Shown here in pieces: positions 1 to 14,400 of a stretch of DNA of 64,000 nt. The stretch's first letter is position 1; each line of letters begins with the position of its first letter. Where the stretch lies: contig CAJQUW010011251.1 in NCBI GenBank assembly GCA_907163375.1, forward strand, positions 1 to 64,000. Reading direction: 5' to 3'. Under the pieces are notes generated by a model. It had not been told where the DNA came from, searched no databases, and worked only from the letters and a program-made list of their open reading frames with translations. Position numbers and translations under genes: made by a program. The DNA comes from Prostheceraeus crozeri (taxonomy: Eukaryota > Platyhelminthes > Polycladida > Euryleptidae).

Positions 1-1056
1 GTCACTACAAGGACGTTGATAGGGAAAGAACAAGCACTAGCTATCGAGTTGACTCAACTTTGAGAGAATACAAGCCAAAGCAAATTGTCGTCATTGAGAA
101 ACTCTGGCACAAGAAACCTATACTCATCTACAAGACGTTGAAAAGGACGAACAGCATAGCTATCGACGTTGAATCAAACTTTGAGAATACAAGCCAAAGC
201 AATTGTCGTCATTGAGGAACTCTGGCACAAGAAACTCTACTCATTCTACAAGACGTTGAAAAGGCCAAGTATAGAACAGCATAGTATCGAGTTGACTCCA
301 AATTTGAGAAATACAAGCCAAAGCAATTGTCGACATTGAGGAAATCTGGCACAAGAAACTCTAGTCCTTCTACAAGACGTTGAAAAGGCCAAGAACAGCC
401 ATAGCTATCGGACGTTTGACTCAAAACTTCTGAGGAATTACAAGCCAAAGCATTTGTGCTCACTTGACGGAAACTCTCTGGCACAAGAAACTCTAGTCAT
501 CTACAAGACGTTGAAAAGGGAAGAACAGCATAGCTATCGAGTTGACTCAAACTTTGAGAATACAAAGCCAAAGCAATTGTCGCCATTGAGGAACAACTCT
601 GGCACAAGAAACTCTAGTCATCTACAAGGACGTTGAAAAGGAAGAAACAGCATAGCTAATCGAGTTGACTCAAACTTTGAGAATACAAGCCAAAGCAATT
701 GTCGTCATTGATGGAAACTCTGGCACAAGAAAACTCTACGCTCATCTACAAGACGTTGAAAAGGAAGAATCAGCATAGCTATCGAGTTGACTCAAACTGT
801 TGAGAATACAAGCCAAAGCAATTGTCGTCATTGAGGAAAACTCTGCACAAGAAACTCTAGTCATCTACAAGACGTTGAAAAGGAAGAACAGCATAGTAGC
901 TATCGAGTTGACCAAACTTTGAGAATACAAGCCAAGCAATTGTCGCCATTGAGGAAACTCTGGCACAAGAAACTCTAGTCATCTACAAGACGTTGAAAAG
1001 GAAGAACAGCATAGCTATCGAGTTGACTCAAACTTTGAGAATACAAGCCAAAGCAA
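1..1056. repeat. Indel-rich left end of satellite A
   Basis: These roughly nine units carry scattered single-base and few-base insertions and deletions, for example AAGGACG for AAGACG, extra bases in AAGGCCAAG, and missing bases in CTCTGCAC. After about 1057 the units abruptly become almost identical to the consensus. The changes are mostly insertions, unlike the substitution-type changes at the other edge of the array. That resembles uncorrected long-read sequence at a contig end more than biological decay. Three of these units also show the less common CTC variant (near 121, 238 and 736), so part of the difference could be genuine. Confidence 0.8.
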
Positions 1057-2478
1057 TTGTCCGCCATTGAGGAAACTCTGGCACAAGAAACTCTAGTCAT
1101 CTACAAGACGTTGAAAAGGAAGAACAGCATAGCTATCGAGTTGACTCAAACTTTGAGAATACAAGCCAAAGCAATTGTCGTCATTGAGGAAACTCTGGCA
1201 CAAGAAACTCTAGTCATCTACAAGACGTTGAAAAGGAAGAACAGCATAGCTATCGAGTTGACTCAAACTTTGAGAATACAAGCCAAAGCAATTGTCGTCA
1301 TTGAGGAAACTCTGGCACAAGAAACTCTAGTCATCTACAAGACGTTGAAAAGGAAGAACAGCATAGCTATCGAGTTGACTCAAACTTTGAGAATACAAGC
1401 CAAAGCAATTGTCGCCATTGAGGAAACTCTGGCACAAGAAACTCTAGTCATCTACAAGACGTTGAAAAGGAAGAACAGCATAGCTATCGAGTTGACTCAA
1501 ACTTTGAGAATACAAGCCAAAGCAATTGTCGCCATTGAGGAAACTCTGGCACAAGAAACTCTAGTCATCTACAAGACGTTGAAAAGGAAGAACAGCATAG
1601 CTATCGAGTTGACTCAAACTTTGAGAATACAAGCCAAAGCAATTGTCGTCATTGAGGAAACTCTGGCACAAGAAACTCTAGTCATCTACAAGACGTTGAA
1701 AAGGAAGAACAGCATAGCTATCGAGTTGACTCAAACTTTGAGAATACAAGCCAAAGCAATTGTCGTCATTGAGGAAACTCTGGCACAAGAAACTCTAGTC
1801 ATCTACAAGACGTTGAAAAGGAAGAACAGCATAGCTATCGAGTTGACTCAAACTTTGAGAATACAAGCCAAAGCAATTGTCGTCATTGAGGAAACTCTGG
1901 CACAAGAAACTCTAGTCATCTACAAGACGTTGAAAAGGAAGAACAGCATAGCTATCGAGTTGACTCAAACTTTGAGAATACAAGCCAAAGCAATTGTCGT
2001 CATTGAGGAAACTCTGGCACAAGAAACTCTAGTCATCTACAAGACGTTGAAAAGGAAGAACAGCATAGCTATCGAGTTGACTCAAACTTTGAGAATACAA
2101 GCCAAAGCAATTGTCGTCATTGAGGAAACTCTGGCACAAGAAACTCTAGTCATCTACAAGACGTTGAAAAGGAAGAACAGCATAGCTATCGAGTTGACTC
2201 AAACTTTGAGAATACAAGCCAAAGCAATTGTCGTCATTGAGGAAACTCTGGCACAAGAAACTCTAGTCATCTACAAGACGTTGAAAAGGAAGAACAGCAT
2301 AGCTATCGAGTTGACTCAAACTTTGAGAATACAAGCCAAAGCAATTGTCGTCATTGAGGAAACTCTGGCACAAGAAACTCTAGTCATCTACAAGACGTTG
2401 AAAAGGAAGAACAGCATAGCTATCGAGTTGACTCAAACTTTGAGAATACAAGCCAAAGCAATTGTCGTCATTGAGGAA

Positions 2479-5400
2479 ACTCTCTGGCACAAGAAACTCT
2501 AGTCATCTACAAGACGTTGAAAAGGAAGAACAGCATAGCTATCGAGTTGACTCAAACTTTGAGAATACAAGCCAAAGCAATTGTCGCCATTGAGGAAACT
2601 CTGGCACAAGAAACTCTAGTCATCTACAAGACGTTGAAAAGGAAGAACAGCATAGCTATCGAGTTGACTCAAACTTTGAGAATACAAGCCAAAGCAATTG
2701 TCGTCATTGAGGAAACTCTGGCACAAGAAACTCTAGTCATCTACAAGACGTTGAAAAGGAAGAACAGCATAGCTATCGAGTTGACTCAAACTTTGAGAAT
2801 ACAAGCCAAAGCAATTGTCGCCATTGAGGAAACTCTCTGGCACAAGAAACTCTAGTCATCTACAAGACGTTGAAAAGGAAGAACAGCATAGCTATCGAGT
2901 TGACTCAAACTTTGAGAATACAAGCCAAAGCAATTGTCGTCATTGAGGAAACTCTGGCACAAGAAACTCTAGTCATCTACAAGACGTTGAAAAGGAAGAA
3001 CAGCATAGCTATCGAGTTGACTCAAACTTTGAGAATACAAGCCAAAGCAATTGTCGTCATTGAGGAAACTCTGGCACAAGAAACTCTAGTCATCTACAAG
3101 ACGTTGAAAAGGAAGAACAGCATAGCTATCGAGTTGACTCAAACTTTGAGAATACAAGCCAAAGCAATTGTCGTCATTGAGGAAACTCTGGCACAAGAAA
3201 CTCTAGTCATCTACAAGACGTTGAAAAGGAAGAACAGCATAGCTATCGAGTTGACTCAAACTTTGAGAATACAAGCCAAAGCAATTGTCGTCATTGAGGA
3301 AACTCTGGCACAAGAAACTCTAGTCATCTACAAGACGTTGAAAAGGAAGAACAGCATAGCTATCGAGTTGACTCAAACTTTGAGAATACAAGCCAAAGCA
3401 ATTGTCGTCATTGAGGAAACTCTGGCACAAGAAACTCTAGTCATCTACAAGACGTTGAAAAGGAAGAACAGCATAGCTATCGAGTTGACTCAAACTTTGA
3501 GAATACAAGCCAAAGCAATTGTCGTCATTGAGGAAACTCTGGCACAAGAAACTCTAGTCATCTACAAGACGTTGAAAAGGAAGAACAGCATAGCTATCGA
3601 GTTGACTCAAACTTTGAGAATACAAGCCAAAGCAATTGTCGTCATTGAGGAAACTCTGGCACAAGAAACTCTAGTCATCTACAAGACGTTGAAAAGGAAG
3701 AACAGCATAGCTATCGAGTTGACTCAAACTTTGAGAATACAAGCCAAAGCAATTGTCGTCATTGAGGAAACTCTGGCACAAGAAACTCTAGTCATCTACA
3801 AGACGTTGAAAAGGAAGAACAGCATAGCTATCGAGTTGACTCAAACTTTGAGAATACAAGCCAAAGCAATTGTCGCCATTGAGGAAACTCTGGCACAAGA
3901 AACTCTAGTCATCTACAAGACGTTGAAAAGGAAGAACAGCATAGCTATCGAGTTGACTCAAACTTTGAGAATACAAGCCAAAGCAATTGTCGTCATTGAG
4001 GAAACTCTGGCACAAGAAACTCTAGTCATCTACAAGACGTTGAAAAGGAAGAACAGCATAGCTATCGAGTTGACTCAAACTTTGAGAATACAAGCCAAAG
4101 CAATTGTCGTCATTGAGGAAACTCTGGCACAAGAAACTCTAGTCATCTACAAGACGTTGAAAAGGAAGAACAGCATAGCTATCGAGTTGACTCAAACTTT
4201 GAGAATACAAGCCAAAGCAATTGTCGTCATTGAGGAAACTCTGGCACAAGAAACTCTAGTCATCTACAAGACGTTGAAAAGGAAGAACAGCATAGCTATC
4301 GAGTTGACTCAAACTTTGAGAATACAAGCCAAAGCAATTGTCGTCATTGAGGAAACTCTGGCACAAGAAACTCTAGTCATCTACAAGACGTTGAAAAGGA
4401 AGAACAGCATAGCTATCGAGTTGACTCAAACTTTGAGAATACAAGCCAAAGCAATTGTCGTCATTGAGGAAACTCTGGCACAAGAAACTCTAGTCATCTA
4501 CAAGACGTTGAAAAGGAAGAACAGCATAGCTATCGAGTTGACTCAAACTTTGAGAATACAAGCCAAAGCAATTGTCGTCATTGAGGAAACTCTGGCACAA
4601 GAAACTCTAGTCATCTACAAGACGTTGAAAAGGAAGAACAGCATAGCTATCGAGTTGACTCAAACTTTGAGAATACAAGCCAAAGCAATTGTCGTCATTG
4701 AGGAAACTCTGGCACAAGAAACTCTAGTCATCTACAAGACGTTGAAAAGGAAGAACAGCATAGCTATCGAGTTGACTCAAACTTTGAGAATACAAGCCAA
4801 AGCAATTGTCGCCATTGAGGAAACTCTGGCACAAGAAACTCTAGTCATCTACAAGACGTTGAAAAGGAAGAACAGCATAGCTATCGAGTTGACTCAAACT
4901 TTGAGAATACAAGCCAAAGCAATTGTCGTCATTGAGGAAACTCTGGCACAAGAAACTCTAGTCATCTACAAGACGTTGAAAAGGAAGAACAGCATAGCTA
5001 TCGAGTTGACTCAAACTTTGAGAATACAAGCCAAAGCAATTGTCGTCATTGAGGAAACTCTGGCACAAGAAACTCTAGTCATCTACAAGACGTTGAAAAG
5101 GAAGAACAGCATAGCTATCGAGTTGACTCAAACTTTGAGAATACAAGCCAAAGCAATTGTCGTCATTGAGGAAACTCTGGCACAAGAAACTCTAGTCATC
5201 TACAAGACGTTGAAAAGGAAGAACAGCATAGCTATCGAGTTGACTCAAACTTTGAGAATACAAGCCAAAGCAATTGTCGCCATTGAGGAAACTCTGGCAC
5301 AAGAAACTCTAGTCATCTACAAGACGTTGAAAAGGAAGAACAGCATAGCTATCGAGTTGACTCAAACTTTGAGAATACAAGCCAAAGCAATTGTCGTCAT

Positions 5401-8400
5401 TGAGGAAACTCTGGCACAAGAAACTCTACTCATCTACAAGACGTTGAAAAGGAAGAACAGCATAGCTATCGAGTTGACTCAAACTTTGAGAATACAAGCC
5501 AAAGCAATTGTCGCCATTGAGGAAACTCTGGCACAAGAAACTCTAGTCATCTACAAGACGTTGAAAAGGAAGAACAGCATAGCTATCGAGTTGACTCAAA
5601 CTTTGAGAATACAAGCCAAAGCAATTGTCGTCATTGAGGAAACTCTGGCACAAGAAACTCTAGTCATCTACAAGACGTTGAAAAGGAAGAACAGCATAGC
5701 TATCGAGTTGACTCAAACTTTGAGAATACAAGCCAAAGCAATTGTCGTCATTGAGGAAACTCTGGCACAAGAAACTCTAGTCATCTACAAGACGTTGAAA
5801 AGGAAGAACAGCATAGCTATCGAGTTGACTCAAACTTTGAGAATACAAGCCAAAGCAATTGTCGCCATTGAGGAAACTCTGGCACAAGAAACTCTAGTCA
5901 TCTACAAGACGTTGAAAAGGAAGAACAGCATAGCTATCGAGTTGACTCAAACTTTGAGAATACAAGCCAAAGCAATTGTCGTCATTGAGGAAACTCTGGC
6001 ACAAGAAACTCTAGTCATCTACAAGACGTTGAAAAGGAAGAACAGCATAGCTATCGAGTTGACTCAAACTTTGAGAATACAAGCCAAAGCAATTGTCGTC
6101 ATTGAGGAAACTCTGGCACAAGAAACTCTAGTCATCTACAAGACGTTGAAAAGGAAGAACAGCATAGCTATCGAGTTGACTCAAACTTTGAGAATACAAG
6201 CCAAAGCAATTGTCGTCATTGAGGAAACTCTGGCACAAGAAACTCTAGTCATCTACAAGACGTTGAAAAGGAAGAACAGCATAGCTATCGAGTTGACTCA
6301 AACTTTGAGAATACAAGCCAAAGCAATTGTCGTCATTGAGGAAACTCTGGCACAAGAAACTCTAGTCATCTACAAGACGTTGAAAAGGAAGAACAGCATA
6401 GCTATCGAGTTGACTCAAACTTTGAGAATACAAGCCAAAGCAATTGTCGCCATTGAGGAAACTCTGGCACAAGAAACTCTAGTCATCTACAAGACGTTGA
6501 AAAGGAAGAACAGCATAGCTATCGAGTTGACTCAAACTTTGAGAATACAAGCCAAAGCAATTGTCGCCATTGAGGAAACTCTGGCACAAGAAACTCTAGT
6601 CATCTACAAGACGTTGAAAAGGAAGAACAGCATAGCTATCGAGTTGACTCAAACTTTGAGAATACAAGCCAAAGCAATTGTCGTCATTGAGGAAACTCTG
6701 GCACAAGAAACTCTAGTCATCTACAAGACGTTGAAAAGGAAGAACAGCATAGCTATCGAGTTGACTCAAACTTTGAGAATACAAGCCAAAGCAATTGTCG
6801 TCATTGAGGAAACTCTGGCACAAGAAACTCTAGTCATCTACAAGACGTTGAAAAGGAAGAACAGCATAGCTATCGAGTTGACTCAAACTTTGAGAATACA
6901 AGCCAAAGCAATTGTCGTCATTGAGGAAACTCTGGCACAAGAAACTCTAGTCATCTACAAGACGTTGAAAAGGAAGAACAGCATAGCTATCGAGTTGACT
7001 CAAACTTTGAGAATACAAGCCAAAGCAATTGTCGCCATTGAGGAAACTCTGGCACAAGAAACTCTAGTCATCTACAAGACGTTGAAAAGGAAGAACAGCA
7101 TAGCTATCGAGTTGACTCAAACTTTGAGAATACAAGCCAAAGCAATTGTCGCCATTGAGGAAACTCTGGCACAAGAAACTCTAGTCATCTACAAGACGTT
7201 GAAAAGGAAGAACAGCATAGCTATCGAGTTGACTCAAACTTTGAGAATACAAGCCAAAGCAATTGTCGTCATTGAGGAAACTCTGGCACAAGAAACTCTA
7301 GTCATCTACAAGACGTTGAAAAGGAAGAACAGCATAGCTATCGAGTTGACTCAAACTTTGAGAATACAAGCCAAAGCAATTGTCGTCATTGAGGAAACTC
7401 TGGCACAAGAAACTCTAGTCATCTACAAGACGTTGAAAAGGAAGAACAGCATAGCTATCGAGTTGACTCAAACTTTGAGAATACAAGCCAAAGCAATTGT
7501 CGTCATTGAGGAAACTCTGGCACAAGAAACTCTAGTCATCTACAAGACGTTGAAAAGGAAGAACAGCATAGCTATCGAGTTGACTCAAACTTTGAGAATA
7601 CAAGCCAAAGCAATTGTCGCCATTGAGGAAACTCTGGCACAAGAAACTCTAGTCATCTACAAGACGTTGAAAAGGAAGAACAGCATAGCTATCGAGTTGA
7701 CTCAAACTTTGAGAATACAAGCCAAAGCAATTGTCGTCATTGAGGAAACTCTGGCACAAGAAACTCTAGTCATCTACAAGACGTTGAAAAGGAAGAACAG
7801 CATAGCTATCGAGTTGACTCAAACTTTGAGAATACAAGCCAAAGCAATTGTCGCCATTGAGGAAACTCTGGCACAAGAAACTCTAGTCATCTACAAGACG
7901 TTGAAAAGGAAGAACAGCATAGCTATCGAGTTGACTCAAACTTTGAGAATACAAGCCAAAGCAATTGTCGTCATTGAGGAAACTCTGGCACAAGAAACTC
8001 TAGTCATCTACAAGACGTTGAAAAGGAAGAACAGCATAGCTATCGAGTTGACTCAAACTTTGAGAATACAAGCCAAAGCAATTGTCGTCATTGAGGAAAC
8101 TCTGGCACAAGAAACTCTAGTCATCTACAAGACGTTGAAAAGGAAGAACAGCATAGCTATCGAGTTGACTCAAACTTTGAGAATACAAGCCAAAGCAATT
8201 GTCGTCATTGAGGAAACTCTGGCACAAGAAACTCTAGTCATCTACAAGACGTTGAAAAGGAAGAACAGCATAGCTATCGAGTTGACTCAAACTTTGAGAA
8301 TACAAGCCAAAGCAATTGTCGTCATTGAGGAAACTCTCTGGCACAAGAAACTCTAGTCATCTACAAGACGTTGAAAAGGAAGAACAGCATAGCTATCGAG

Positions 8401-11400
8401 TTGACTCAAACTTTGAGAATACAAGCCAAAGCAATTGTCGTCATTGAGGAAACTCTGGCACAAGAAACTCTAGTCATCTACAAGACGTTGAAAAGGAAGA
8501 ACAGCATAGCTATCGAGTTGACTCAAACTTTGAGAATACAAGCCAAAGCAATTGTCGCCATTGAGGAAACTCTGGCACAAGAAACTCTAGTCATCTACAA
8601 GACGTTGAAAAGGAAGAACAGCATAGCTATCGAGTTGACTCAAACTTTGAGAATACAAGCCAAAGCAATTGTCGTCATTGAGGAAACTCTGGCACAAGAA
8701 ACTCTAGTCATCTACAAGACGTTGAAAAGGAAGAACAGCATAGCTATCGAGTTGACTCAAACTTTGAGAATACAAGCCAAAGCAATTGTCGTCATTGAGG
8801 AAACTCTGGCACAAGAAACTCTAGTCATCTACAAGACGTTGAAAAGGAAGAACAGCATAGCTATCGAGTTGACTCAAACTTTGAGAATACAAGCCAAAGC
8901 AATTGTCGTCATTGAGGAAACTCTGGCACAAGAAACTCTAGTCATCTACAAGACGTTGAAAAGGAAGAACAGCATAGCTATCGAGTTGACTCAAACTTTG
9001 AGAATACAAGCCAAAGCAATTGTCGCCATTGAGGAAACTCTGGCACAAGAAACTCTAGTCATCTACAAGACGTTGAAAAGGAAGAACAGCATAGCTATCG
9101 AGTTGACTCAAACTTTGAGAATACAAGCCAAAGCAATTGTCGTCATTGAGGAAACTCTGGCACAAGAAACTCTAGTCATCTACAAGACGTTGAAAAGGAA
9201 GAACAGCATAGCTATCGAGTTGACTCAAACTTTGAGAATACAAGCCAAAGCAATTGTCGTCATTGAGGAAACTCTCTGGCACAAGAAACTCTAGTCATCT
9301 ACAAGACGTTGAAAAGGAAGAACAGCATAGCTATCGAGTTGACTCAAACTTTGAGAATACAAGCCAAAGCAATTGTCGTCATTGAGGAAACTCTGGCACA
9401 AGAAACTCTAGTCATCTACAAGACGTTGAAAAGGAAGAACAGCATAGCTATCGAGTTGACTCAAACTTTGAGAATACAAGCCAAAGCAATTGTCGTCATT
9501 GAGGAAACTCTGGCACAAGAAACTCTAGTCATCTACAAGACGTTGAAAAGGAAGAACAGCATAGCTATCGAGTTGACTCAAACTTTGAGAATACAAGCCA
9601 AAGCAATTGTCGTCATTGAGGAAACTCTGGCACAAGAAACTCTAGTCATCTACAAGACGTTGAAAAGGAAGAACAGCATAGCTATCGAGTTGACTCAAAC
9701 TTTGAGAATACAAGCCAAAGCAATTGTCGTCATTGAGGAAACTCTCTGGCACAAGAAACTCTAGTCATCTACAAGACGTTGAAAAGGAAGAACAGCATAG
9801 CTATCGAGTTGACTCAAACTTTGAGAATACAAGCCAAAGCAATTGTCGTCATTGAGGAAACTCTGGCACAAGAAACTCTAGTCATCTACAAGACGTTGAA
9901 AAGGAAGAACAGCATAGCTATCGAGTTGACTCAAACTTTGAGAATACAAGCCAAAGCAATTGTCGTCATTGAGGAAACTCTGGCACAAGAAACTCTAGTC
10001 ATCTACAAGACGTTGAAAAGGAAGAACAGCATAGCTATCGAGTTGACTCAAACTTTGAGAATACAAGCCAAAGCAATTGTCGTCATTGAGGAAACTCTGG
10101 CACAAGAAACTCTAGTCATCTACAAGACGTTGAAAAGGAAGAACAGCATAGCTATCGAGTTGACTCAAACTTTGAGAATACAAGCCAAAGCAATTGTCGT
10201 CATTGAGGAAACTCTGGCACAAGAAACTCTAGTCATCTACAAGACGTTGAAAAGGAAGAACAGCATAGCTATCGAGTTGACTCAAACTTTGAGAATACAA
10301 GCCAAAGCAATTGTCGTCATTGAGGAAACTCTGGCACAAGAAACTCTAGTCATCTACAAGACGTTGAAAAGGAAGAACAGCATAGCTATCGAGTTGACTC
10401 AAACTTTGAGAATACAAGCCAAAGCAATTGTCGTCATTGAGGAAACTCTGGCACAAGAAACTCTAGTCATCTACAAGACGTTGAAAAGGAAGAACAGCAT
10501 AGCTATCGAGTTGACTCAAACTTTGAGAATACAAGCCAAAGCAATTGTCGTCATTGAGGAAACTCTCTGGCACAAGAAACTCTAGTCATCTACAAGACGT
10601 TGAAAAGGAAGAACAGCATAGCTATCGAGTTGACTCAAACTTTGAGAATACAAGCCAAAGCAATTGTCGCCATTGAGGAAACTCTGGCACAAGAAACTCT
10701 ACTCATCTACAAGACGTTGAAAAGGAAGAACAGCATAGCTATCGAGTTGACTCAAACTTTGAGAATACAAGCCAAAGCAATTGTCGTCATTGAGGAAACT
10801 CTGGCACAAGAAACTCTAGTCATCTACAAGACGTTGAAAAGGAAGAACAGCATAGCTATCGAGTTGACTCAAACTTTGAGAATACAAGCCAAAGCAATTG
10901 TCGTCATTGAGGAAACTCTGGCACAAGAAACTCTAGTCATCTACAAGACGTTGAAAAGGAAGAACAGCATAGCTATCGAGTTGACTCAAACTTTGAGAAT
11001 ACAAGCCAAAGCAATTGTCGTCATTGAGGAAACTCTGGCACAAGAAACTCTAGTCATCTACAAGACGTTGAAAAGGAAGAACAGCATAGCTATCGAGTTG
11101 ACTCAAACTTTGAGAATACAAGCCAAAGCAATTGTCGTCATTGAGGAAACTCTGGCACAAGAAACTCTAGTCATCTACAAGACGTTGAAAAGGAAGAACA
11201 GCATAGCTATCGAGTTGACTCAAACTTTGAGAATACAAGCCAAAGCAATTGTCGTCATTGAGGAAACTCTGGCACAAGAAACTCTAGTCATCTACAAGAC
11301 GTTGAAAAGGAAGAACAGCATAGCTATCGAGTTGACTCAAACTTTGAGAATACAAGCCAAAGCAATTGTCGTCATTGAGGAAACTCTGGCACAAGAAACT

Positions 11401-14400
11401 CTAGTCATCTACAAGACGTTGAAAAGGAAGAACAGCATAGCTATCGAGTTGACTCAAACTTTGAGAATACAAGCCAAAGCAATTGTCGCCATTGAGGAAA
11501 CTCTGGCACAAGAAACTCTAGTCATCTACAAGACGTTGAAAAGGAAGAACAGCATAGCTATCGAGTTGACTCAAACTTTGAGAATACAAGCCAAAGCAAT
11601 TGTCGTCATTGAGGAAACTCTGGCACAAGAAACTCTAGTCATCTACAAGACGTTGAAAAGGAAGAACAGCATAGCTATCGAGTTGACTCAAACTTTGAGA
11701 ATACAAGCCAAAGCAATTGTCGTCATTGAGGAAACTCTGGCACAAGAAACTCTAGTCATCTACAAGACGTTGAAAAGGAAGAACAGCATAGCTATCGAGT
11801 TGACTCAAACTTTGAGAATACAAGCCAAAGCAATTGTCGTCATTGAGGAAACTCTGGCACAAGAAACTCTAGTCATCTACAAGACGTTGAAAAGGAAGAA
11901 CAGCATAGCTATCGAGTTGACTCAAACTTTGAGAATACAAGCCAAAGCAATTGTCGTCATTGAGGAAACTCTGGCACAAGAAACTCTAGTCATCTACAAG
12001 ACGTTGAAAAGGAAGAACAGCATAGCTATCGAGTTGACTCAAACTTTGAGAATACAAGCCAAAGCAATTGTCGCCATTGAGGAAACTCTGGCACAAGAAA
12101 CTCTAGTCATCTACAAGACGTTGAAAAGGAAGAACAGCATAGCTATCGAGTTGACTCAAACTTTGAGAATACAAGCCAAAGCAATTGTCGTCATTGAGGA
12201 AACTCTGGCACAAGAAACTCTAGTCATCTACAAGACGTTGAAAAGGAAGAACAGCATAGCTATCGAGTTGACTCAAACTTTGAGAATACAAGCCAAAGCA
12301 ATTGTCGTCATTGAGGAAACTCTGGCACAAGAAACTCTAGTCATCTACAAGACGTTGAAAAGGAAGAACAGCATAGCTATCGAGTTGACTCAAACTTTGA
12401 GAATACAAGCCAAAGCAATTGTCGTCATTGAGGAAACTCTGGCACAAGAAACTCTAGTCATCTACAAGACGTTGAAAAGGAAGAACAGCATAGCTATCGA
12501 GTTGACTCAAACTTTGAGAATACAAGCCAAAGCAATTGTCGTCATTGAGGAAACTCTGGCACAAGAAACTCTAGTCATCTACAAGACGTTGAAAAGGAAG
12601 AACAGCATAGCTATCGAGTTGACTCAAACTTTGAGAATACAAGCCAAAGCAATTGTCGTCATTGAGGAAACTCTGGCACAAGAAACTCTAGTCATCTACA
12701 AGACGTTGAAAAGGAAGAACAGCATAGCTATCGAGTTGACTCAAACTTTGAGAATACAAGCCAAAGCAATTGTCGTCATTGAGGAAACTCTGGCACAAGA
12801 AACTCTAGTCATCTACAAGACGTTGAAAAGGAAGAACAGCATAGCTATCGAGTTGACTCAAACTTTGAGAATACAAGCCAAAGCAATTGTCGTCATTGAG
12901 GAAACTCTGGCACAAGAAACTCTAGTCATCTACAAGACGTTGAAAAGGAAGAACAGCATAGCTATCGAGTTGACTCAAACTTTGAGAATACAAGCCAAAG
13001 CAATTGTCGTCATTGAGGAAACTCTGGCACAAGAAACTCTAGTCATCTACAAGACGTTGAAAAGGAAGAACAGCATAGCTATCGAGTTGACTCAAACTTT
13101 GAGAATACAAGCCAAAGCAATTGTCGTCATTGAGGAAACTCTGGCACAAGAAACTCTAGTCATCTACAAGACGTTGAAAAGGAAGAACAGCATAGCTATC
13201 GAGTTGACTCAAACTTTGAGAATACAAGCCAAAGCAATTGTCGTCATTGAGGAAACTCTGGCACAAGAAACTCTAGTCATCTACAAGACGTTGAAAAGGA
13301 AGAACAGCATAGCTATCGAGTTGACTCAAACTTTGAGAATACAAGCCAAAGCAATTGTCGTCATTGAGGAAACTCTGGCACAAGAAACTCTAGTCATCTA
13401 CAAGACGTTGAAAAGGAAGAACAGCATAGCTATCGAGTTGACTCAAACTTTGAGAATACAAGCCAAAGCAATTGTCGTCATTGAGGAAACTCTGGCACAA
13501 GAAACTCTAGTCATCTACAAGACGTTGAAAAGGAAGAACAGCATAGCTATCGAGTTGACTCAAACTTTGAGAATACAAGCCAAAGCAATTGTCGTCATTG
13601 AGGAAACTCTGGCACAAGAAACTCTAGTCATCTACAAGACGTTGAAAAGGAAGAACAGCATAGCTATCGAGTTGACTCAAACTTTGAGAATACAAGCCAA
13701 AGCAATTGTCGCCATTGAGGAAACTCTGGCACAAGAAACTCTAGTCATCTACAAGACGTTGAAAAGGAAGAACAGCATAGCTATCGAGTTGACTCAAACT
13801 TTGAGAATACAAGCCAAAGCAATTGTCGTCATTGAGGAAACTCTGGCACAAGAAACTCTAGTCATCTACAAGACGTTGAAAAGGAAGAACAGCATAGCTA
13901 TCGAGTTGACTCAAACTTTGAGAATACAAGCCAAAGCAATTGTCGTCATTGAGGAAACTCTGGCACAAGAAACTCTACTCATCTACAAGACGTTGAAAAG
14001 GAAGAACAGCATAGCTATCGAGTTGACTCAAACTTTGAGAATACAAGCCAAAGCAATTGTCGTCATTGAGGAAACTCTGGCACAAGAAACTCTAGTCATC
14101 TACAAGACGTTGAAAAGGAAGAACAGCATAGCTATCGAGTTGACTCAAACTTTGAGAATACAAGCCAAAGCAATTGTCGTCATTGAGGAAACTCTGGCAC
14201 AAGAAACTCTAGTCATCTACAAGACGTTGAAAAGGAAGAACAGCATAGCTATCGAGTTGACTCAAACTTTGAGAATACAAGCCAAAGCAATTGTCGTCAT
14301 TGAGGAAACTCTGGCACAAGAAACTCTAGTCATCTACAAGACGTTGAAAAGGAAGAACAGCATAGCTATCGAGTTGACTCAAACTTTGAGAATACAAGCC

